A stretch of 64,000 nt of DNA, taken from positions 1,058,206,423-1,058,270,422 of the forward strand of contig NC_090443.1 in assembly GCF_031143425.1 (NCBI RefSeq), given 5' to 3'. The notes below the pieces were generated by a model. The model searched no databases. It was given only the letters and a program-made list of their open reading frames with translations, and was not told the origin of the DNA. The DNA comes from Pleurodeles waltl. Taxonomy: Eukaryota > Chordata > Amphibia > Caudata > Salamandridae. A program made the position numbers and the translations under genes. Positions 45,727 through 56,671 of this stretch are shown here, piece after piece (the first letter of the stretch is position 1; each line of letters starts with the position of its first letter).

Positions 45727-46546
45727 TGTTAGAAATGGGATCTCTAGTTGGCAGAGGTATACACCCTTGTCCAAGTAGGGACCACATTCCTAGTCAGGGT
45801 AAGTCACACACAATCCAACTTATCTTGTGTCCACCCTCTGGTAGCTTTGAACTAAGCAGCCCTCTGACAACTTGGCACTGAGCAGTCAATATGTAAAGTA
45901 TTTGTGCAATAAATCATACAGTAACACAGTAAAAACACCACACAAATCCATCATACAAGTTTAGAAAAATAGTTAATATTTATCTCAATAAAATCAGGTC
46001 AAAACGTAAAAGATCCAATACGCACAAGTTGAAATATCACTTTTAAAAGTTTTTAAAGATTCTTAATCCTTAGAAATAAACAGTTGTCTCTTTGTTACCC
46101 ACAATACCTGGTATGCGTCAAAAATAACGACGCATTAAGACCGCAGAGGAGGAGATGTGTGGAAAAATAGGAGGTTTTGTCAATTTCTCTGATGCAGCAC
46201 AGACGATGCCTTGTTTCTTTTCATGCTGCAAGGGGTTTGCATCATTTTTTGGCATGCAGTCTTGATTCCTCACTGTGGTGTGGGGATATTTTGACGCCCA
46301 GGGACGATGCAGGGAAAATCCTTTGCGCGTTGGAAGAAGGCATGAGCTTTGCGTTGATCCGGTAGGTAATGCGTCAGATTTTCCATTGCAAAGAAGGTGC
46401 TGTGTCAAATTTCCAGTCAGGAAGTCGGGGCTACGTCATTCCAGTCAGCTGTGCAGCAATTTCTCGGTCACAATACAGGCTTTGCATCGATATTGGCAGA
46501 CGGTCTGTCGATTTTTGACGCACAAGGAGTTTCCTGAACAGATTAA
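45727..46546 (+). mobile_element. TGTTAGA-family LTR D, first part
   Basis: It starts TGTTAGAAATGGGATC and has the GGCAGAGGTATACACC signature shared with LTR B at 4861. The GCGTC-rich interior spans 46100-46530. The LTR is interrupted by the Harbinger-like element at 46547 and the Penelope-like element at 47829, and ends at 55471. The outer pentamers (CGGAC and CAGAA) do not match, so no target duplication is claimed. Confidence 0.75.
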
Positions 46547-47571
46547 GGTGGTCATTATGACATCAGAGGTATTTTTGCAATACCGCCCATGCCACGGGTG
46601 CCAGAAGGCTGCAGTCCCTGCGGCCTTCACCCACCATATTATGGATACTGCAGGATTTCCGCCACAATAAGGACGGAAATCCAGCAGTAGCCATGCTGGT
46701 GGGTGAGGCACCTTGGTGGTGCAACCACCTGCACCGCCCCGCCCGAAAGCCACCGCCAGCTGTATAATGACAATACAGACGGCCTGGTGGTATCCTGCTG
46801 GTGAGGCACTGTTGGCGGTAGCAGTGCCATTTCCCTGCCGGACGATCTTCTCGCCGGACAAGGTAAGTCGGGTGTCTGACGGTGGAGGGGGATGGGGGGC
46901 TGTTGTGTGTGCGTGACTGAGTGTGTGTATGAATGTGTGAGTGCATGTCTGCATATCAGTGTGTATACATGCCTGAGTGTTTGTTTGGATGTCTGTATTG
47001 ATGCATGTATGAATGTGAGTTGGGATGTGTGAGTGAATGCGTGTATGGTTGTGGGGGGTAAGGGCAGTTGTGTGGTGTGTGCGTGTCTGCGGGTGCATGA
47101 ATTAGTGTCGTGTTTGTGAGTGTGTGCATGTCTGCGGGTGTGTGCGTGTATGAGGGGGCGGGGAGGTTAGTGTATGGATTGGGGGCTGGGGTTTAGTTTT
47201 TGTATGGGGGTGGGGGGGTCAGGTGCTTGCTGGGGGAGTTGAGGGACCCGCCTACCAGTGACAGGGAAGGAATTCCCTGTTACCGGTAGCCCTACCTCCA
47301 TGATTTTCATGGCGGGGCTACTGCCGCGGAAAACATGGCGATAGGTCAGGCCACAATATTGCTGGTGGCACTCTAGGGGCTCCACGGTCGGAGATGAAGA
47401 TCTCCGGCCCGGCGGTTCATACCACCATGGTGGTATGAGTGGTGTTTTGGCGGGTTGCCAGCGGCAAACCCGCCATGGTCACAATGTGGCGTATGCACCG
47501 CCAGCCTGTTGGCGGTGATACTGCCACTTTACCCTGACGGTCAAAAGACCGCCAGGGTCATAATGACCACC
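46547..47571. mobile_element. Harbinger-like non-autonomous element in LTR D
   Basis: The terminal inverted repeats are GGTGGTCATTATGAC and GTCATAATGACCACC, flanked by TAA and TAT. The uninterrupted LTR B at about 5625-5645 provides the empty site (GAAGAGATGAAGTCTTTG against GAACAGATTA...TATGTCTTTTTG). The interior has GC-rich palindromes (47235-47540), a possible donor-like AAGGTAAGT near 46858, and a TG-rich tract at 46900-47160. Coding capacity is gone. Long frames at 46445-47098 (minus) translate the TG tract. Confidence 0.75.
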
Positions 47572-47828
47572 TATGTCTTTTTGTCCCTGAGACTTCGGAA
47601 AACAGGAGGCAAGCTCAATCTAAGCCCTTGGAGAGCACTTTTGGGGAAGGAAGAGTCCTTCTCAACAACGTCACAGGCGAGCAGGACAGCAGGGCAGCAG
47701 TCCTTTTCAGCAAAGCAGTCCAGATGAGTCCTTTGGGCAGCCAGGCAGCTCCTCTGACAGAGTGTCGATGTAGGTCCAGAAGTGTCTGATTTGGTGGAGT
47801 CAGAGACCCAGTTTATATACCCAAATAT
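47572..47828 (+). mobile_element. TGTTAGA-family LTR D, second part
   Basis: LTR sequence resumes with GTCCCTGAGACTTCGG and matches LTR B near 5645-5895, up to the ATATACCCAAATAT target of the Penelope-like insertion. Confidence 0.75.
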
Positions 47829-49888
47829 AGAGAAAAAACTACTAGGAGGGCTACTGAGATAGCCATGAAGATACCATCATCTTCACATACCAATACTATG
47901 ATCTAGAATGATACTAACAGTATATTATAGACCAGTTATATACTTATAAAGTCAGGCTACTACCTTTAAGTACTCAATTGCAAATAGAGTAATCCTATTG
48001 CATAACTAATACAAACTTATTTTACAAATATAAATGTTTTATTGTTCAAAAATAGTACAATCATAATAAATATATACAATAAATCAAAAGGATGAAGAAG
48101 ACATACAGAGTACCTAAATCAAACGTACCACATATACGCAAAATTTTACAAATACGAAAACGTGTCTAATTTACAGGTGAGTCATCACATCAAGAAAATA
48201 ATCTAAATAATAAAATAAAATAAAGACAATTTAGAATGATGAGAATATACAGATATAGAAAGTTCTAATATATTAGTATTAATAGTTAATACATAGCCAA
48301 AAAAACAATATTATCATGGTTCTATCCAAGTGGTACCGTAGGGACCGAAGGCCTACGCGCGTTTCGGTGTTATAGGGTGTAATGAACAACCTTCCTCAGG
48401 GCCGTTCCCAGTGGTACTAGTGTATGATACTCTAGTCTTGGCAGCCAAATCTTCTGGTCAAATTAGTTATAGGTTTGTAGTGTTCTTTTTGATGATGTAG
48501 TCAGGTAATCTGATAAGAAAATTAATTTATATAAACATTTTACATACATTCTCGTGCTAGTTATCTAGTAGTCACCTCTCTATACGTGATATTTGTATCA
48601 CTACCATGGGTGACATATTAACTTGTCAAAAATGCGTGCCCAGAAGGATAGAATAGATTTTGTCTAGTATAGTTAGTAGAAGAGTATAGAGTGTAAAATA
48701 TAAAGTGTATGCATATAGAGACTACAGTTGCTTAATTAGGGAACATAACAGTGGTTCATGTAGTATTAGTTCCTGTAATGCATACCAGGTGCCACTAAGG
48801 GTTCCGATAATTAGTATATCATCATTGGTGGATATCTTATATTGCTCTACTAGTATACCTTAGTTCCCTTTTAATGAGAACATGCAGCTTGGTACATGCA
48901 AAATAGTAAGAGTGATGCATTTTAGTGTAGGCAGACCTTACTTGAGGGGTCTTGTCAGACGTTTTTATAGGATTCTAATTTTTCCGGCCATTACTGCTTC
49001 TCTGCAGGGCATGATGTTACCTATTATGCTGCAGGGAGATGGACTAGATAAATAACTGGAACCACATAATAAATGAATAGGTAAATAAGTAAATAATAAT
49101 GATAAATTGACAATATAGTCAGTATATATTATATAGTCATTATTTATAAGATCTAAAAATCACCTGAATATTTGCTAATGTCTGCTGCTGAATTAGGGTC
49201 CAAGTGAACCCCTGCATGTATATATAGATCTTCAAAAGCTTGCCGGTACACCATATAGATTCGGACAGTGGCAACCTGACTGCAATGATTTAAACTGTTG
49301 CGAAAAACAGAAAACAAGGAGAAAAAAATCGGAATGATTAACCCATTTACTGGTTATAGTTCGTACTGAGCTTAATAGTATTAGTAAAACAAATATAACG
49401 CTAATGCGATGAAAGAGGGATTACGTACTGGAATAGATGAATACCGATCTCGGCGTTTGCTCTTCCCGCTTTGCTGGCTAGGATCAGCTGCCGCTAATCA
49501 CAGACGTTTTTATGTGGCCGTGCCGAGATGTAATCTCTGCTATTGGGCCGCGAGGAAATGAGTGAACAGGCAAACTAATGTGGCGGCCATATTGTAGGTA
49601 TTCCGGAAATGGCAGAGCGGTACGAACGGAACAATAAATATACACTGTTCAATTCCTCTGAGGCAACAATACAGTATCTATACGGGGAATTGTCACGAAC
49701 CCATCTATAGACATACCGTTCATTTATCAGAAATATGGATATTAGATGAAGTCTTACCGTAGGCTAAATATGAAAACTGGCTCTGAGCATATGATTTGAG
49801 ACCCAGGGGACATTGCTAACTCAAATGGTTGTATGGAGTATACTTTAAGATGAAATAAAATAAAATGAAATAAATGCTGGAGACTGAC
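47828..49888 (-). repeat. Left inverted arm of Penelope-like element
   Basis: This is the reverse complement of 52307-54367. Every landmark mirrors exactly (positions sum to 102195), so no net insertion or deletion separates the arms. It carries the hammerhead-like motif on the minus strand. Confidence 0.9.
48350..48403 (-). ncRNA. Hammerhead-ribozyme-like motif, left arm
   Basis: Exact reverse complement of the motif at 53792-53845. See that entry for the fold. Confidence 0.55.
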
Positions 49889-50006
49889 ACTACCAGAGGG
49901 GCAGATTTCAGAATGTGGACAATTCCCCACATACCCTTCAAACCAGGAGACAACAATATGGGAGGGACTAAAAACAGTACCAGTCTTCAACCTAAGTACT
50001 TCACCC

Positions 50007-52198
50007 ATGGATATAGATACTGAGTCATTATTGAAGAAAGGGTTGTCATTTATCCCCACTACTTCTATCAATAAATTTGGTCTTCTCTCTGATCTACATG
50101 CCTTCTTCCGAAGAATTAGGCTTTCTAGATACTTTGAAGGTAAAACAGATCTTAGGGAATCTAATCTTTCGGGGTTAAAACCTGTCTCTACCTTTATTCC
50201 CCATCTTGATATGGTGGGACCTGAGATTAAAATCTTTGAGAATATAGTGTTAAATAAGATCCAATCCCTGTTGAAATTTGTTCCAAGACCACATTTTAAT
50301 TTAAATCAAGGGGAACATCAAGCCCTACAAAGACTACAAAAAGATAAACATATTACAGTCAAACCGTGTGACAAGGGAGGGGGTATAGTTTTGTTGGAAA
50401 CTGAAATCTATAAATCCAAAATTCAAACTATGCTTAACCAACCAGACTACTACCAGAAGACAAGAAATAACGAGTTAAGAGAGAGATAACTAGTGTATGT
50501 ACTGAAGCTTTTGAAAATGGCACTATTTGTCAACAAGAGTTCCAATATCTTAATCCAGTGAAAACCAGGACCCCTGTGTGCTATGGGGTTCCTAAAATAC
50601 ATAAAAATGAGACAGACCCCCCTATGAGACCTATTGTCTCTACTGTAGGGGCATTGACAGAACCTCTATCTAAATATGTTGAGAAATTTTTAAACCTGCG
50701 AGTAGCATTACTTCCAGCATTTATTCGAGACACTAGCCACATTATTGCCAAACTTGAAGGTCTCTCGTTTAATTCGACCACACAAATACTAGTAACTATG
50801 GACATCGAAGCCCTGTATACTAACATCCCGCAGAAAGAAGCGTGGTCAGCTGTTGCACGCCTCTTCGAAAAAGAAGGGAATACAGAACATTCTTCCTTCA
50901 TTTTGCAGTGCCTCAACATTGTCCTACAGGAAAACTTTTTTGAATTCGATGGCCAGACATATCAGCAGAAGAAAGGGGTTAGTATGGGAGCTGCATGCGC
51001 CCCAAGTGTGGCCAACATTTATGTTGGCGCATTTGAGGAAATCCATATTTATAATGAGATGGCACCGTTTTACGAAAATGTTCATTGTTGGTCACGGTTC
51101 ATAGATGACATTTTTTTCATATGGACAGGTGAAGAGGACGCTCTAACAGAATTTAGTCAATGGATCAACGTTTGTGATCCCAACCTCAAGTTTACTATCC
51201 ACACCAGCAGAAATAAAGTTGAATTCTTGGACATTTGGATTGGTCATAATGACTCCAAACTTGAGATGTCATTGTTCACAAAACCGACAGCCAGGAATAC
51301 CATTTTACATTATGACAGTTATCATCCCACCTGTCAAAAACAAGGGATACCCTTTAGCCAATTCCTACGGGTTCGTAGAAATTGCTCTAGCTTGGGAGAT
51401 TATGAATACCATGCTAACATCTTACAACAGAAATTTCTGCTACGAGGATATCCCAAAAAATTGATCAGAGACTCATACAAAGGAGCTAAATACTATAATA
51501 GAGCAAGCATGTTTGAGAAACAAAATAAAAAATCTACTCCTTCCATAGCCTGTGTAATTCAACACTCCAATCTTAATGACAAAATCAGAAAAATAATTTT
51601 TGCCAATTGGCACATTCTAAATAGTGACTCCAATCAAGCACCATTAGAGCGCCCCCTCCTGTCCTTTAGGAGAAATCAAAACATTGCGAACAAACTAGTT
51701 AAAGCTATTTTAACTAAGAATGAGACCTTCTGTCAAAAGTCGATATATGGTAATCGACCGATTACAGGCAACCATAAATGCGGTAATTGCAAAGCTTGTC
51801 CGAGAGCTATTGTGAGCAATATATTCTCATGGAAACGTACCAACTTCCAATTATCAGATATGACCAACTGTAAAACAGTCAACTGTATCTATGTAGTTAG
51901 ATGTCCTTGCCCTCTCCTCTATGTAGGAGAAACTGGAAGAGAAGTTAAAATCCGAATATTGGAGCATATCTCCAACATTCGAAATGGTAAAGAAAGTGCC
52001 CCGTTGGTCACTCATTGGACTCAGCATGGACATCAAATCGAGGAGCTCTCTTGGACTGTCCTAGAAAAGATTAAGAACCCTGGACAAAGAGAAGACCATA
52101 GAATTCGGAAAAAGAGAGAAGTCTTCTGGATTTTTACACTAAATAGCTGTGAAAAGGGATTGAATGAATATACTCCATGGGAAAATGCAATTATATAG
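50007..52198 (+). pseudogene. Penelope-like RT plus GIY-YIG protein, one frameshift
   Basis: The protein would nick target DNA with its GIY-YIG nuclease and copy the element RNA by reverse transcription. The first frame (50007-50489) encodes an N-terminal region ending in KPCDKGGGIVLLE. A GA-dinucleotide run near 50478-50486 shifts the frame, which then runs open from before 50558 to 52198. RT motifs in order: GVPKIHK at about 50588; MDIEALYTNIP with its Asp at 50801; KGVSMGAACAPSVANIY at about 50972; and catalytic FIDD at 51098-51109. A zinc-binding CGNCKACPR lies at 51779-51805. The GIY-YIG domain has CIYVV (51884) and LYVGETGR (51917-51940). Combined length is about 730 residues, somewhat short for the family. 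Apart from the one shift the copy looks intact. Confidence 0.9.
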
Positions 52199-52306
52199 TC
52201 TATTCTCTACTATAATTTTTATCCCTAGTTCCACTCTGACCAGGGTATGATTCTAGTATAATTGGTTCCGTGTAATAAGATGGAGATTCTACATGAAAGT
52301 GATCCT

Positions 52307-54367
52307 GTCAGTCTCCAGCATTTATTTCATTTTATTTTATTTCATCTTAAAGTATACTCCATAGAACCATTTGAGTTAGCAATGTCCCCTGGGTCTCAAA
52401 TCATATGCTCAGAGCCAGTTTTCATATTTAGCCTACGGTAAGACTTCATCTAATATCCATATTTCTGATAAATGAACGGTATGTCTATAGATGGGTTCGT
52501 GACAATTCCCCGTATAGATACTGTATTGTTGCCTCAGAGGAATTGAACAGTGTATATTTATTGTTCCGTTCGTACCGCTCTGCCATTTCCGGAATACCTA
52601 CAATATGGCCGCCACATTAGTTTGCCTGTTCACTCATTTCCTCGCGGCCCAATAGCAGAGATTACATCTCGGCACGGCCACATAAAAACGTCTGTGATTA
52701 GCGGCAGCTGATCCTAGCCAGCAAAGCGGGAAGAGCAAACGCCGAGATCGGTATTCATCTATTCCAGTACGTAATCCCTCTTTCATCGCATTAGCGTTAT
52801 ATTTGTTTTACTAATACTATTAAGCTCAGTACGAACTATAACCAGTAAATGGGTTAATCATTCCGATTTTTTTCTCCTTGTTTTCTGTTTTTCGCAACAG
52901 TTTAAATCATTGCAGTCAGGTTGCCACTGTCCGAATCTATATGGTGTACCGGCAAGCTTTTGAAGATCTATATATACATGCAGGGGTTCACTTGGACCCT
53001 AATTCAGCAGCAGACATTAGCAAATATTCAGGTGATTTTTAGATCTTATAAATAATGACTATATAATATATACTGACTATATTGTCAATTTATCATTATT
53101 ATTTACTTATTTACCTATTCATTTATTATGTGGTTCCAGTTATTTATCTAGTCCATCTCCCTGCAGCATAATAGGTAACATCATGCCCTGCAGAGAAGCA
53201 GTAATGGCCGGAAAAATTAGAATCCTATAAAAACGTCTGACAAGACCCCTCAAGTAAGGTCTGCCTACACTAAAATGCATCACTCTTACTATTTTGCATG
53301 TACCAAGCTGCATGTTCTCATTAAAAGGGAACTAAGGTATACTAGTAGAGCAATATAAGATATCCACCAATGATGATATACTAATTATCGGAACCCTTAG
53401 TGGCACCTGGTATGCATTACAGGAACTAATACTACATGAACCACTGTTATGTTCCCTAATTAAGCAACTGTAGTCTCTATATGCATACACTTTATATTTT
53501 ACACTCTATACTCTTCTACTAACTATACTAGACAAAATCTATTCTATCCTTCTGGGCACGCATTTTTGACAAGTTAATATGTCACCCATGGTAGTGATAC
53601 AAATATCACGTATAGAGAGGTGACTACTAGATAACTAGCACGAGAATTTATGTAAAATGTTTATATAAATTAATTTTCTTATCAGATTACCTGACTACAT
53701 CATCAAAAAGAACACTACAAACCTATAACTAATTTGACCAGAAGATTTGGCTGCCAAGACTAGAGTATCATACACTAGTACCACTGGGAACGGCCCTGAG
53801 GAAGGTTGTTCATTACACCCTATAACACCGAAACGCGCGTAGGCCTTCGGTCCCTACGGTACCACTTGGATAGAACCATGATAATATTGTTTTTTTGGCT
53901 ATGTATTAACTATTAATACTAATATATTAGAACTTTCTATATCTGTATATTCTCATCATTCTAAATTGTCTTTATTTTATTTTATTATTTAGATTATTTT
54001 CTTGATGTGATGACTCACCTGTAAATTAGACACGTTTTCGTATTTGTAAAATTTTGCGTATATGTGGTACGTTTGATTTAGGTACTCTGTATGTCTTCTT
54101 CATTCTTTTGATTTATTGTATATATTTATTATGATTGTACTATTTTTGAACAATAAAACATTTATATTTGTAAAATAAGTTTGTATTAGTTATGCAATAG
54201 GATTACTCTATTTGCAATTGAGTACTTAAAGGTAGTAGCCTGACTTTATAAGTATATAACTGGTCTATAATATACTGTTAGTATCATTCTAGATCATAGT
54301 ATTGGTATGTGAAGATGATGGTATCTTCATGGCTATCTCAGTAGCTCTCCTAGTAGTTTTTTCTCTA
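52307..54367 (+). repeat. Right inverted arm of Penelope-like element
   Basis: This lies downstream of the coding region in the same orientation. It contains the hammerhead-like motif (53792-53845) and an AATAAA at 54152-54157 that could end the transcript. Confidence 0.9.
53792..53845 (+). ncRNA. Hammerhead-ribozyme-like motif, right arm
   Basis: The core strands are present in the right order. GGCC (53792-53795) pairs with GGCC (53842-53845) as stem I. CTGAGGA (53796-53802) is the conserved CUGANGA box. GGT.GTT pairs with AACACC as stem II, ending before GAAA (53830-53833). ACGCGCGT forms a minimal palindromic stem III, and UA (53840-53841) precedes stem I, giving a cleavage position after A53841. 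Penelope-like elements are known to carry minimal-stem-III hammerheads that act as dimers. A caveat is an extra A (53803) between the core box and stem II, which may weaken activity. Confidence 0.55.
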
Positions 54368-54433
54368 CATTGGTTATTTCCCTGTTAGAGCTACGTTCAT
54401 TAAATTCAGGGAATCCCCTTAGAATTATTGTTC

Positions 54434-55471
54434 TTATATACCCAAATATGTCTTTGAAATGGTGGAGACTTCAGAAAGTGGTTTTGAAGTGCACAAGTTC
54501 CTCTTTCAGCCCAGTCCTGTCTGCCAGGGTCCCAGTGGTGGGGTTATTAGTCCTTTATGTGAGGCCAGGCCGCTGGCCTTAGAAATGCAAGTGTCAGGCC
54601 CTCCACCCTTTCTGCCCAGGAAGCTCCATTCAATATGCAGATGAATGCAGATGTGACTGAGTGTCCTGTCTTTGTGGTTTTCTGGGTGAAATGCACAAGG
54701 AAGCTGTCAACCAGGCCGGACCAGGCATTGATTGGAGTCAGGCTGTAAGGAACAGATGGTTTTAAGTACAGAGAAATGCTCACTTTCTAAAAGTGGCATT
54801 TTTTAAATTATAATAATAATTCCAACCTCACCACTAAGCAGGATTTTCTATTACCATTCTGGCCATACTGAATATGACCTGGTTGACCCTTTCAGATCAG
54901 AATCTACCCCTCAAACAGTAACTGAGGGCAGTCCTAATGCTAGTCTATGAAAGGAGCAGGCCCCACAGTAGTGGAAAACGAATTTAGGAGTTTTCCACTA
55001 CCAGGACATATAAAACACATATGTACATGTCCTGCCTTTTATCTACATAGCACCCTGCCCTATGGGTTACCTAGAGCCTACCGTAGGGGTGAATTATATG
55101 TAGAAAAACGGGAATTTAAGGCTTAGCAAATACTTTTAAATGCCTAGTCGAAGTGGCAGTAAAACTACCCAGGGTTAAGGGGCTACTTATGTGAGTGGCA
55201 CAACCAGTGCTGCAGCCCACTAGAAGCATTTAATTTAGAGGATCTGGGCACATAGAGGGCATTTTACTAGGGACGTTCAAGTAAATCAAACATGCCAATT
55301 GGGTATAAACCAATGTTTCCATGTTTAAGGGAGAGAGCGTATGCACTTTAGCACAGGTTAGCAGTGGTAAAGGGTGCAGACTCCTGAAACCAGCAAAATT
55401 AGTATTAGAAAAGTGGAGGGAGGCAGTCAAAGGGTTGGGGGATGACCACCCTAAGGCTTCCTGGTCTAACA
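54434..55471 (+). mobile_element. TGTTAGA-family LTR D, third part
   Basis: It starts with the second copy of the Penelope target and matches LTR B from about 5885 to 6903. It ends CTGGTCTAACA at 55471. Confidence 0.75.
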
Positions 55472-56064
55472 CAGAACAAGAAACATATAGACATGCACTA
55501 GCACAGATATGGAAACATACACACACCCACACCCACAAACACAGATCAAGAAACATAGAGACATGCACGAGCAAAGACCAAGAGAAATACAGACATGCAC
55601 GGGCACGGACAAAGAAACATACAGGAATGCACAAACACAAACAAAGGAACATACAGGCATGCACGAGCACGGAGAAAGAAACATACAGGCATGCATGGAC
55701 ACAGATTATGAAACATACAGGCATGCATGAGCACAGACCAGAAAACATAGAGGCATGCACGAGCAAAGACAAAGAAACACAGGCATGGGCAAAGAAACAT
55801 ATAGGCATGCATGAGCACAGACAAAGAAACATACAGATTTGCACGAGCACAGGCAAAAAAACATACAGACATTCCCGAGCAAGACAAAGAAACATACAGG
55901 CATGCATAAATACAGATTATGAAACATACAGGCATGCATCAGCACAGGTCAGTCAACATACAGGCATGCATTAACACAGATTATGACCATACAGGCATGC
56001 ATGAGCACAGATCAGTAAACATACAGGCATGCATGAACACAATATTATGAAACATACAGGCATG
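55472..56064. repeat. ~32-bp minisatellite
   Basis: About eighteen units share AAAGAAACATACAGGCATGC, followed by AYGAGCACAGAC. Frames on both strands (55321-55974, 55230-55945) translate the unit. The array is flanked on both sides by TGTTAGA-family LTR starts or ends, and related degenerate units lie left of LTR D. Confidence 0.9.
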
Positions 56065-56392
56065 TGTTAGAAATGGGGTTTCTGGTTGGCTAGGGTATGC
56101 ACCTCAGCCAGGCAGAACCCACCCACTCTATTCAGGGCAAGGGAGTTACACGTCCAAGATAACCCCTGCTCACCCCCTTGGTAGCTTGGCACGAGCAGTC
56201 AGGCTTATCCCAGAGGCAATGTGTAAAGTGTTTGCACAACACACACAACACACGTCACGTACTATAGCCACCACAAAGGAAACGCAACACCAAGTTATAT
56301 AAAAATAAACTGTATTGTACACAACATAGTTATTAGTTCAAACACAACATGTCAGTAATACCCTGCTACTCAAGCAGTTGTCAGAAAGATAC
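56065..56392 (+). mobile_element. TGTTAGA-family LTR E, left part only
   Basis: It starts TGTTAGAAATGGGGTT, preceded by GCATG. It matches the first roughly 330 bases of the family and is then interrupted by a gypsy-type LTR in reverse orientation. The rest is not visible in the window. Confidence 0.7.
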
Positions 56393-56671
56393 TGTAGGAG
56401 GTTGGCCTGGTTTGTAGTGGGTACCAAAGGTACTTACACCTTATACCAGTTCCAGTTATCACTTATTAGTGAAAAGTAGGCAGTGTCTAGAAGCCAGGCT
56501 CTCTAGGGGTAGCTGTAGCTGAGCAGCCGAGGCTGAACTAGGAGACATCGAAAAGCTCTTGCAATACCACTGTAGTCACACAGCACTCACACACATGAAA
56601 GAACCACACACTGTTACAAAAATTAAGGTGCTTTATTTTTAGTGACACAATGCCAAAAATCCCTTAGAGAC
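56393..56671 (-). mobile_element. Older gypsy-type LTR F, terminal part
   Basis: Read on the minus strand this is the 3' end of an LTR related to 31264-34335 but more diverged: TGTAGGAGGTTGG at 56393 is the complement of the ...CCTCCTACA terminus, and the poly(A)-signal hairpin lies near 56620-56640. It is interrupted at GAGAC (56667-56671) by a younger relative and resumes at 59908. Confidence 0.7.

Larger units (their letters stand above)
47829..54433 (+). mobile_element. Penelope-like element with 2.06-kb inverted arms
   Basis: This is a complete 6.6-kb insertion flanked by a 16-base duplication, TTATATACCCAAATAT (47813-47828 and 54434-54449). Positions 47828-49888 and 52307-54367 are inverted copies of identical length (2,061 bases). 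I noticed only a handful of mismatches, for example near 47850, 48095, 48555 and 49832. The 2.4-kb centre encodes RT and GIY-YIG endonuclease. A 66-base tail (54368-54433) outside the right arm has no counterpart on the left. Penelope-like elements are known to carry terminal repeats in direct or inverted orientation. Arms this long, symmetrical and similar are striking and imply recent formation or gene conversion. Confidence 0.85.

Noticed and set aside
46445..47098. 217-codon minus-strand frame
   Set aside because: It covers a TG-rich tract and palindromes of the Harbinger-like element and runs across the element boundary into the LTR.
45722..55476. Target duplication for LTR D (CGGAC versus CAGAA)
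   Set aside because: The pentamers share only some positions. The repetitive minisatellite target makes chance similarity likely.
55230..55974. Frames of about 220 codons on both strands, one Cys-rich and one His/Thr-rich
   Set aside because: Both are translations of the 32-bp minisatellite.
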